A stretch of 15,307 nucleotides of DNA from Aquimarina sp. (GTDB taxonomy: Bacteria > Bacteroidota > Bacteroidia > Flavobacteriales > Flavobacteriaceae). The position numbers and the translations under genes were made by a program. Below, one piece after another: positions 1-6,347 of this stretch. Within the stretch, counting starts at the first letter, position 1; the number at the start of each line of letters is the position of its first letter. The notes under the pieces are model-generated. The model did no database searches. It was given only the letters and a program-made list of their open reading frames with translations, and was not told the origin of the DNA. The stretch is from positions 1-15,307 of the forward strand of contig NZVW01000021.1 of the NCBI GenBank assembly GCA_002697475.1, written 5' to 3'.

Positions 1-1059
1 TGTATAGGTTTTGTCTCCCTGTTTAGCTACTAAAGTTCCATTTATATAACCTAAAGTTATAGCTTCATTTTTTATGAAAGTAGTATACTTTTGAATCCCT
101 TTATTGAATAGGTAGATTTCTCCATCTTCATTAATCTCTATACCAGAGAATAATTCTCTTGAACCGGGTAACTGAAGGGCTTCTTTTTTATACTTACTAA
201 CATTGTAATCTAATAATCCAATCTTAGCTATAGCATCATCTTCAAATATAACTTGGAACATTTCATCCGAACCACCTTTCTTTAAAACAGCTATATTTCC
301 TGACCCTATAATGGAGGTGTTATCCTCAATTGAAGCAACATCATTTTTGATACTAATTTTTGTTGATTTTTCGCCTAAAAAATTGGGTTCAGTTATCTCT
401 ATGTCATGATAAGCTGATGAATATGTTGGGATGGGAATATATTGATCTGCAAATGAACCAAAGGTTTTGAACTCAAAAACAAAAGGCTCAGAAGAAGTAG
501 TGTTTAAAAATTCTAAATTTAGATTACCGTTTGATGGTTTCCAGTATTGATTTTGGAACGTCTTACTTTGAATAATATAATGCTTTGCGTCTGAAGTTGT
601 GTATGGCATAATAAATTCAAAGAAATAATTATCGTCAACGTAACCATCTTGCACTTTATCATTACTCTCTAAACTTATAATATTTTCTCTCTGGTTATCC
701 TGTATATATAGCCATTTAGTTCCGTCTATGACACTAACGAGTGCAAATGCGTGATGCCTATAATCCTGCACTAACCACCAAAGCTGACTTTTTTTGATTA
801 AGTATACATTAGGTTTGTTCTCAAAGATGACCCCATTTGATGAATTAGTCAGAAAAATATCCTCTTGATCATCAGGTGAAATGGTAATTAAAGCTTTAAC
901 TGTTTGATTACCATTTAGAATAGGTCTTTGTAGTGTCGATATTTTAAAATCTATGTTTTGAGTACCATCATTAGTTTCAAAAGCTTCCTGAGCATATAGC
1001 CCAACAAAAGAGCATAAGAATGACAGACAAATTAGATATAGTATTGGTGAAGTTTTCAT
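1..1059 (-). CDS. Secreted protein of unknown function, 3' end outside the window
   Basis: Reading the minus strand from the ATG at 1059-1057 gives 353 codons without a stop down to base 1, so the C-terminus lies beyond the left edge. The N-terminus is a clear signal peptide (basic MKTS start, hydrophobic residues 5-22, cleavage probably between A23 and Q24 in LYAQEA). The mature part is polar and rich in beta-type alternation. Residues about 85-200 carry three loosely similar units in which an aromatic/hydrophobic strand is followed by a turn and then an F-x-F strand, for example WLYIQDN...FFEFI and YIIQS...FVFEF. This is reminiscent of a beta-trefoil (fascin or ricin-like), but that is a guess from pattern alone. 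I do not recognise the family. The gene starts 20 bp after the stop of the upstream fibre-like gene, so it is probably the third gene of that operon. It has no cysteine in the mature part seen here and no recognisable catalytic motif. Confidence 0.85.
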   Translation of the reverse strand, partial: MKTSPILYLICLSFLCSFVGLYAQEAFETNDGTQNIDFKISTLQRPILNGNQTVKALITISPDDQEDIFLTNSSNGVIFENKPNVYLIKKSQLWWLVQDYRHHAFALVSVIDGTKWLYIQDNQRENIISLESNDKVQDGYVDDNYFFEFIMPYTTSDAKHYIIQSKTFQNQYWKPSNGNLNLEFLNTTSSEPFVFEFKTFGSFADQYIPIPTYSSAYHDIEITEPNFLGEKSTKISIKNDVASIEDNTSIIGSGNIAVLKKGGSDEMFQVIFEDDAIAKIGLLDYNVSKYKKEALQLPGSRELFSGIEINEDGEIYLFNKGIQKYTTFIKNEAITLGYINGTLVAKQGDKTYT

Positions 1060-1079
1060 TTAACGTATCAGTTTATGAA

Positions 1080-2396
1080 TTATTTTTTTAGAATTACATT
1101 TTCGAGAGCTTTTATTCTTTTAATCAGTTCTTTAACGGTTTCTTTTAAAGCTAAGTTCTCCATTTCTTGTGCTTCGATTAACTCTTGTTGATTGATTGTA
1201 TGTAGATAAAGCTCTTCGATTTTTTCTACAGATGTGATACTTACTTTTCTTAAATCCAGACCGTTTGTGATGACCTCTTTTTCTGTTGGCATTCCAGGAA
1301 GGCTATGATGCTGAGTAGTATATTGTTTTAATTCTTTTAAGGTCATTAAATCATAATCTTTAGCAAAAACATAATCAGGAAAAGAAGAAGCGTCAGCAAT
1401 AAAACCACTTGCTCTCACACGTCCATTAATTTGTAATTGTTCAGATAAGTCAGTATTTATACCCCCAATTCCTATATTGCCTCTTGTGTCTATATATATG
1501 GCATCTGCACCGAATGCATTTTTAACAGCAAAATGAGAATTCTCTATATTGCTTAAATGGAAATCCAAACCTTTAATAATAGTAACACCTTGAGACCTAT
1601 CTTGATTAGAAAGTGTTAGATCACCTTTTAAAGAAGTGTTTCCCTGGATTTCAGTATCACCTTTCAGATTCGTTTTACCATCAATGGTCGTGTCCCCGTT
1701 TACATCAAGTTGTACCTTAGGATCGGTAATTCCAATACCGATATTTCCATTAGGATTAATTTTTAATGCATTGACAATATTACCTTCATTTTGACTTCGT
1801 AATTGAAGCCCGATACTAGAGCTATTGGATTTATCTCTTGCCTGTAGGTATGCAGTTCCGGAGTTTCCATCTCCTTCAAAAGCATATAAATACAAGTGTC
1901 CTTTTGAATAGATATCTCCAGTAACATGAAGCATTCCTTTTGGATCACTAGTTCCTAAACCTAAAAGACCTTCATCAGTGAGACGCATTTTCTCCTTAAC
2001 CTTATCCTTTTCATAACTATCAAATCCGAATATAATGTCTTCGTTGCTCCTGGAGTTATCCCAATCTGCAACAAGATATAAGTCTCCTAGATCAGCGTGT
2101 AAACCGGATGTAGTACTAATTGTTCCATTACTGTGAATTCTAAATTGGATTTTATCTGTCCAATGCCCTAATCCTGAGGAGAAGTAATAATCTTCATTAT
2201 CACCATTACTATCTTTATTAAAATGACTTACCAATCCTATATTAGAATGATGTAACATATGTTTCCTTGGGCCTCCTGGGTCAGGTGTGCTGACTTGTGC
2301 CCATAAATTAAATGAGCTTCCTAAGAGTAAAAGAAAAGCCATCCCTATTTTTTGGATCGATGGAAATGCGCTTTTTTGTATAATTATGAATTTCAT
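1080..2396 (-). CDS. Secreted fibre-like protein with hexapeptide shaft and coiled-coil C-terminus (paralog 1)
   Basis: This 438-residue protein is exported by a long signal peptide (hydrophobic residues 18-32, probable cleavage A33/Q34 in NLWAQVS). Residues about 40-150 are a beta-rich region shared with the neighbouring paralog (DWDN, NEDIIFGF, KVKEKMRLTDEG). Residues 213-230 hold the N-P-N-G-N-I-G-I-G-x-x-x-P motif common in Bacteroidota fibre-like proteins. Residues 233-262 are five tandem hexapeptides of form x-G-(D/K/N)-(T/L)-x-(I/L). The segment DYVFAKDYDL at 341-350 and LPGMPTEKEV at 366-375 mark a C-terminal domain widespread in Bacteroidota and often labelled tail-fibre-like. Residues 389-436 are a predicted coiled coil that could trimerise it. 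It lacks a recognisable S74 autoprotease and a T9SS sorting tail. The function is unknown; surface adhesin or extracellular fibre is an inference. It lies 41 bp downstream of its paralog and is probably cotranscribed with it. Confidence 0.9.
   Translation of the reverse strand: MKFIIIQKSAFPSIQKIGMAFLLLLGSSFNLWAQVSTPDPGGPRKHMLHHSNIGLVSHFNKDSNGDNEDYYFSSGLGHWTDKIQFRIHSNGTISTTSGLHADLGDLYLVADWDNSRSNEDIIFGFDSYEKDKVKEKMRLTDEGLLGLGTSDPKGMLHVTGDIYSKGHLYLYAFEGDGNSGTAYLQARDKSNSSSIGLQLRSQNEGNIVNALKINPNGNIGIGITDPKVQLDVNGDTTIDGKTNLKGDTEIQGNTSLKGDLTLSNQDRSQGVTIIKGLDFHLSNIENSHFAVKNAFGADAIYIDTRGNIGIGGINTDLSEQLQINGRVRASGFIADASSFPDYVFAKDYDLMTLKELKQYTTQHHSLPGMPTEKEVITNGLDLRKVSITSVEKIEELYLHTINQQELIEAQEMENLALKETVKELIKRIKALENVILKK
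1343..1640. repeat. Paralogous DNA repeat, copy in paralog 1
   Basis: This block aligns without gaps at an offset of 1364 bases to 2707-3004 in the neighbouring gene. By eye most bases match, including a perfect 26-base run around 1370-1395 versus 2734-2759, and most differences are at synonymous positions. It encodes the part from the last hexapeptides into the conserved C-terminal domain. Similarity falls off on both sides. Confidence 0.8.
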
Positions 2397-2437
2397 GATT
2401 TTGTGTTTGTTATAAATAGATTACAATGGTGCGGATA

Positions 2438-3733
2438 TTATTTTTCGAGTTTTTCTAACCTTTTTTCTAAATTGATTATGAGTTGTCGTTGAACTTCTAA
2501 AGATTTGTTTAATTCATTGATCTCTTCTTTTTGTTCATCAATTAATTGTTGCTGTTCAAAAGTATATAGGTATAATTCCTCTATTTTTTCTACGGATATT
2601 GTAGCCACTTTTTTAAGATCCAATCCATTATTGACGACCTCTTTTTCACTAGGCATACCTGGCAGATGATAATTTTTAGAAGTGTATGACTTTACTTCTT
2701 GAAGGGGCATTAAATTATAATCCTTGGCAAAAACATAATCAGGAAAAGAAGAAGCGTCTGCTATAAAACCACTGGCCTTTACACGCCCATTTATTTGTAA
2801 TTGTTCTGATAACTCTGCATTTATTCCCCCAATTCCTATATTACCTTTTGTGTCTATAAATAGGGCATCTGCACCGAAAGCATTTTTAATAGCAAAATGA
2901 GAATTTTCTATATTGCTTATATTGAAGTCCAGACCTTTGGTAATGGTGATACCCTGAGGTCTGTCTTGATTAGAAAGCATAAGATCTCCTTTTAGCAAAG
3001 TGCTTCCGCTAATATTTAGGTCTCCTCTGATTTCTGTTTCCCCCTTTATTAAGTTTTCCTGATTTGTTGCATCGAATTTGACATATATATCTTCTTTATT
3101 TTCATTATAAAAAAGATAGCTTGTTCCACTTTCTCCAGATCCATCAAAATCTGCTTTAAAACGCATGGGACCGTTGTCGATAATATCTCCACCCCATAAT
3201 AAAAGATTTGAAGAGTGTTCAAGTCTTAATTCGTGTCCATCAATTCTTATGTTACCACCGCTAACGTGTAATTGAGCCGCTGGATTACTGATGCCTATAC
3301 CAAGTTTTCCATCATCAGTCAATCGCATCTTTTCTTTTACCTTACTTCTGAGGTTACTACCAAAACCAAAAATAATATCTTCATTAGTACCATTATTATC
3401 CCAGTTACCTACTAAATATAAACTGCTCCAGTCAGCAAACATTCCCCAACGGGTACCTACTACGCCTTCTTTTTGTACTTCTAGTTTAACATTATTCCAC
3501 CAATTACTATGTTTTCCATAGGATACATACAAGTTTTCATTTGTGTGGTTAGATTGATCATCATTAAAGAAAAGTACTCTGGCTTTATTTGACCCGATCC
3601 TGTCAGTAGCAGGAACTGTGGAAAAATTACTTTGCTGAGCACAAAGAGTAGTTATTTGTAATACTAAAGATAGTTTTAGAGCCAGTTTAGTTTTTTTTAA
3701 TAATGATTTTGAGAGTGTAAAAATTGTTTTCAT
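2438..3733 (-). CDS. Secreted fibre-like protein with hexapeptide shaft and coiled-coil C-terminus (paralog 2)
   Basis: A 431-residue paralog of the next gene in the operon, and the first gene of that operon. The N-terminus is basic (MKTIFTLSKSLLKKTK) followed by a hydrophobic stretch to about residue 30, with cleavage probably near A32/Q33. The cysteine at 31 is not in a good lipobox, so a lipoprotein is unlikely. The shared N-terminal module contains NWDNNGTNEDIIFGFG (110-125) and KVKEKMRLTDDGKLGIG (131-147). Residues 160-228 differ most from the paralog. Residues 230-253 form four hexapeptides (KGETEI, RGDLNI, SGSTLL, KGDLML). The conserved C-terminal domain (DYVFAKDYNL 332-341, LPGMPSEKEV 357-366) leads into a coiled coil at about 381-431 with leucine heptads. 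An oligomeric extracellular fibre is the natural reading, but the ligand is unknown. The region upstream (3734-3991) should hold the operon promoter; I found only a partial match there. Confidence 0.9.
   Translation of the reverse strand: MKTIFTLSKSLLKKTKLALKLSLVLQITTLCAQQSNFSTVPATDRIGSNKARVLFFNDDQSNHTNENLYVSYGKHSNWWNNVKLEVQKEGVVGTRWGMFADWSSLYLVGNWDNNGTNEDIIFGFGSNLRSKVKEKMRLTDDGKLGIGISNPAAQLHVSGGNIRIDGHELRLEHSSNLLLWGGDIIDNGPMRFKADFDGSGESGTSYLFYNENKEDIYVKFDATNQENLIKGETEIRGDLNISGSTLLKGDLMLSNQDRPQGITITKGLDFNISNIENSHFAIKNAFGADALFIDTKGNIGIGGINAELSEQLQINGRVKASGFIADASSFPDYVFAKDYNLMPLQEVKSYTSKNYHLPGMPSEKEVVNNGLDLKKVATISVEKIEELYLYTFEQQQLIDEQKEEINELNKSLEVQRQLIINLEKRLEKLEK
2707..3004. repeat. Paralogous DNA repeat, copy in paralog 2
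   Basis: Partner of the block at 1343-1640, same orientation, offset 1364 bases. It is embedded in coding sequence and reflects tandem duplication, possibly with later gene conversion. It is not a mobile element: there are no terminal inverted repeats or target duplications. Confidence 0.8.
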
Positions 3734-3991
3734 GATTTATGTTATATTTATCAAAGTTTAGATGAATATTGTTCGCTGAAATTGAATTCTTGGTTGAGAT
3801 TTATGAGCGTTTTTAATATTTACAACAAACTTATCTAAAGCTCAATGCGTGATAAAAAATAAGGGCAGGACAAAAGCGGGACACTTTGATTATTGTACGG
3901 AATAAGGGAGCTTATACGTAATTTAAGGTAGAAGAATATGAATAACTCCTAATAAGATAATCAGGATTTTGTAGAGTAAATTAAATAAGAT
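3734..3991. other. Intergenic region upstream of the fibre-like operon
   Basis: These 258 bases separate the fibre-like operon from the PNPOx-like gene, both on the minus strand. No ORF of note is present. On the minus strand there is a perfect Bacteroidota -7 element TAAGTTTG (top-strand CAAACTTA at 3826-3833), but no TTG at the usual 17-23 base spacing, so the operon promoter is only tentatively placed there. A hairpin near 3947-3966 is listed separately. Confidence 0.4.
3947..3966 (-). terminator. Possible terminator hairpin after the PNPOx-like gene
   Basis: Read on the minus strand the sequence is TCCTGAT-TATCTT-ATTAGGA: a 7-bp stem with one G-T wobble and a 6-base loop, 25 bases beyond the stop codon of the 3992-4537 gene. 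It has no downstream T-run, so it would be a weak terminator at best. Confidence 0.3.
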
Positions 3992-4537
3992 TTAGGGAAC
4001 AATATAGGTGCCGTTCCAGTCGTTGCCATTCCTTTTAAAGCAAACTCTTAAATGGTTTGGGCGTTTTAGTTTTAAATATTCAATTTTGTCAGGCATAAGC
4101 TTTAATATAGTAAAGAAATCTCTTTTATTTAGATAATCTATAACATCTGGATTTTTAATCTCTTCACCGGGTTTTTGAGTAGTAGTGTAATCCTTTTTGG
4201 AGGTATAAGGTATTTCATTCCATGCTTTGGCTATCCTATCATCATCTTCGACTAAAAATGCTTTTGCTCTGACCACAACCTGACACAATTTTTCAGGATC
4301 ATAAAAAAGTGCGCTGACCCATTCCCGTTCTATAATATGAGTAATTTTCTTAGATCTTTTATCCGTGTAGATATAAAGATTACAATCAGTGTCAAAATCT
4401 CTTAATATAACTGTTCTCAGTCTGGGACGACCACTTATGTCTGAAGTTGCCAGCGTAAAATATCTAAAAGGATGTTTTTTAGAATTAACGGCTTCTTTAA
4501 GGTCATTGATGATTGTAGAAAAAACTATTTCAGTCAT
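3992..4537 (-). CDS. Pyridoxamine 5'-phosphate oxidase family FMN-binding protein
   Basis: This 181-residue protein has the split-barrel flavin-binding fold of the PNPOx superfamily, in the branch of short general stress/Alr4036-like proteins rather than true PdxH. Supporting segments are FRYFTLATSDISGRPRLRTV (24-43), which is the family's first strands with the phosphate-contacting R-x-R-T, then YTDKRSKKI (57-65), the ALFYDP strand (76-81) and QVVVRAKA (86-93). The C-terminal W-N-G-T-Y-I-V-P matches the usual W-x-x-x-x-L-x-P ending. It is cytoplasmic, with no signal peptide. It probably binds FMN, but the substrate is unknown. True PdxH is about 210-230 residues with a more conserved R-L-H motif, absent here. 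It is transcribed divergently from guaA with a 177-bp gap and has no evident operon partner. Confidence 0.85.
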   Translation of the reverse strand: MTEIVFSTIINDLKEAVNSKKHPFRYFTLATSDISGRPRLRTVILRDFDTDCNLYIYTDKRSKKITHIIEREWVSALFYDPEKLCQVVVRAKAFLVEDDDRIAKAWNEIPYTSKKDYTTTQKPGEEIKNPDVIDYLNKRDFFTILKLMPDKIEYLKLKRPNHLRVCFKRNGNDWNGTYIVP

Positions 4538-4714
4538 GGCTCTTTTGATTAGTCAATAATAATACAAAAGCTACACTAAAGTTAAATATTCTGAAGCTTC
4601 TTTCAAAGAATGAATAACGTTAATACATTGTTATATTTACTTACTTAATTCAAAATCCTTAAAAAATATAGTAATTCTGATTTCTGAGTTGTTAATTTAA
4701 TTTTATTTTTGCCT
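4538..4714. promoter_or_regulatory. Divergent control region between the PNPOx-like gene and guaA
   Basis: A 177-bp AT-rich spacer must carry promoters for both directions. It contains the perfect 8-bp palindrome GAAGCTTC at 4593-4600 and a perfect TAnnTTTG element (TATTTTTG, 4704-4711) only three bases before the guaA ATG. The nearest -33-like triplet at usable spacing is CTG (4684-4686, 17 bases), not TTG. No purine riboswitch-like structure was seen. Confidence 0.35.
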
Positions 4715-6247
4715 ATGCAAAAAAACAACGTACTTATATTAGATTTTGGGTCACAGTATACCCAGCTAATAGCTAGAAGAGTTAGGGAGTTAAATATTTA
4801 TTGCGAAATTCATCCTTATCATAATATTCCTGAGAATTTATCGGATTTTAAAGCTGTAATTTTATCGGGCTCTCCATTTTCTGTAAGAGCAGAGGATGCT
4901 CCACATCCTGATTTGTCAGGTATAAGAGGAAAACTCCCTTTGTTAGCTGTATGTTATGGAGCTCAATATTTAGCCCATTTTAGTGGAGGAGAAGTAGCTC
5001 CTTCGACAATCCGGGAGTATGGAAGAGCTAATTTGTCTTATATAAAGGATAAAGAGATTTTTTTCGAAAATATCTCAGAAGGCTCACAGGTTTGGATGAG
5101 TCATAGTGATACTATTAAAGAATTACCTTCAGGAGCTGTCAGGCTGGCAAGTACGTATGATGTTTTAAATGCAGCTTATAAAATTGAAGGCGAAAATACT
5201 TACGCTATTCAGTTTCATCCAGAGGTTTATCACTCTACCGATGGAAAGCAACTGTTGGAAAATTTTCTTATTAAAATAGCGAAATTAGAGTCTGACTGGA
5301 CTCCTGGGTCATTTGTAGAAAGTACAGTTGATGAATTAAAAGAAAAACTAGGTCAGGATAGAGTTGTTCTTGGTCTTAGTGGAGGTGTTGACTCTACAGT
5401 CGCGGCAGTTTTATTAAATAAAGCTATTGGAGATAGTCTTTACTGTATATTTGTAAATAATGGATTACTTCGAAAAAATGAATTTGAGTCTGTACTGAAG
5501 CAGTATGAAGGTATGGGGCTTAATGTAAAGGGAGTGGATGCTTCGGCACGCTTTTTGGGAGCTTTAGAAGGAATTAGTGATCCTGAGGAGAAACGAAAAG
5601 CAATAGGAAGAGTTTTTATTGAAGTTTTTGATGACGAAGCACATAAAATTGAAGATGCTAAATGGTTAGGTCAAGGAACAATATATCCTGATGTTATAGA
5701 GTCGGTGTCCGTGAATGGTCCTTCTGTAACTATAAAATCTCACCATAATGTAGGTGGGTTACCAGATTTTATGAAGTTAAAAGTGGTTGAACCATTGAGG
5801 ATGTTGTTTAAAGATGAGGTAAGACGCGTAGGAGCATCAATGGGATTAGATCCTGAGCTACTTGGAAGACATCCTTTTCCGGGACCAGGTTTGGCTATTA
5901 GGATTTTAGGAGATATTACTGAAGAAAAAGTAAGAATACTACAGGAGGTAGATGCTATTTTTATCAATGGATTAAAAGAAAACGATCTTTATGATAAAGT
6001 ATGGCAAGCTGGAGCTATCTTATTACCTGTTCAGAGTGTTGGTGTGATGGGAGATGAAAGAACCTATGAAAATTGTGTGGCGCTTAGAGCGGTGGAGAGT
6101 ACAGACGGGATGACTGCGGACTGGGTAAATTTACCTTATGAGTTTCTACAAAAAACTTCAAATAAGATCATTAATAATGTGAAAGGTGTCAACAGAGTTG
6201 TTTACGATATTAGCTCTAAACCACCTGCCACAATCGAATGGGAGTAA
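4715..6247 (+). CDS. guaA: GMP synthase (glutamine-hydrolysing)
   Basis: GuaA converts XMP to GMP using ATP and the amide nitrogen of glutamine, the last step of guanine nucleotide synthesis, in the cytoplasm. From the ATG at 4715 the protein has 510 residues, the normal full length. The class I glutamine amidotransferase domain carries the nucleophile C80 in AVCYGAQ and the His168/Glu170 pair in QFHPEV. The ATP pyrophosphatase domain starts with the PP-loop SGGVDS (222-227). The C-terminal dimerisation domain has the conserved HHNVGGLP, GRHPFPGPGLAIRILG and the terminal SKPPATIEWE. An in-frame TTG at 4709 would add two residues. I prefer the ATG because the protein family begins with a short M-x-x-x-V-L-I-L-D-F-G. 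All expected catalytic residues are present. It is followed by a short hairpin and appears monocistronic. Confidence 0.98.
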   Translation: MQKNNVLILDFGSQYTQLIARRVRELNIYCEIHPYHNIPENLSDFKAVILSGSPFSVRAEDAPHPDLSGIRGKLPLLAVCYGAQYLAHFSGGEVAPSTIREYGRANLSYIKDKEIFFENISEGSQVWMSHSDTIKELPSGAVRLASTYDVLNAAYKIEGENTYAIQFHPEVYHSTDGKQLLENFLIKIAKLESDWTPGSFVESTVDELKEKLGQDRVVLGLSGGVDSTVAAVLLNKAIGDSLYCIFVNNGLLRKNEFESVLKQYEGMGLNVKGVDASARFLGALEGISDPEEKRKAIGRVFIEVFDDEAHKIEDAKWLGQGTIYPDVIESVSVNGPSVTIKSHHNVGGLPDFMKLKVVEPLRMLFKDEVRRVGASMGLDPELLGRHPFPGPGLAIRILGDITEEKVRILQEVDAIFINGLKENDLYDKVWQAGAILLPVQSVGVMGDERTYENCVALRAVESTDGMTADWVNLPYEFLQKTSNKIINNVKGVNRVVYDISSKPPATIEWE

Positions 6248-6271
6248 TTAAGTAAAATCACTTTACTTGAT
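6247..6271 (+). terminator. Hairpin directly after guaA
   Basis: ATTAAGTAAA (6247-6256) pairs with TTTACTTGAT (6262-6271) around the loop ATCAC: ten pairs with a single G-T wobble, starting at the last base of the guaA stop codon. It is AT-rich without a strong T-tail, so termination is likely partial. Confidence 0.45.
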
Positions 6272-6347
6272 AACTTTCCTTAGCAAATGAAATTAAGAAC
6301 AAAATTGATCGTTATAAAAATAATTGATCTTTAAAGATAATATGATA

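Noticed and set aside
1080..2396. Type IX secretion sorting domain at the fibre-like C-termini
   Set aside because: The last 50 residues are a charged coiled coil, without the glycine/beta-rich sorting tail.
1080..3733. Prophage remnant suggested by tail-fibre-like proteins
   Set aside because: Both proteins carry signal peptides, and there are no integrase, portal, capsid or lysis genes. The fibre-like C-terminal domain is common in non-phage Bacteroidota secreted proteins.
4709..4714. TTG start for guaA adding two residues
   Set aside because: The ATG six bases later matches the conserved GuaA N-terminus and is the commoner start type.
6324..6347. TTG or earlier ATG start for the LysM protein
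   Set aside because: Starting at 6348 gives a compact signal peptide beginning M-K-N; the longer version puts acidic residues ahead of it.
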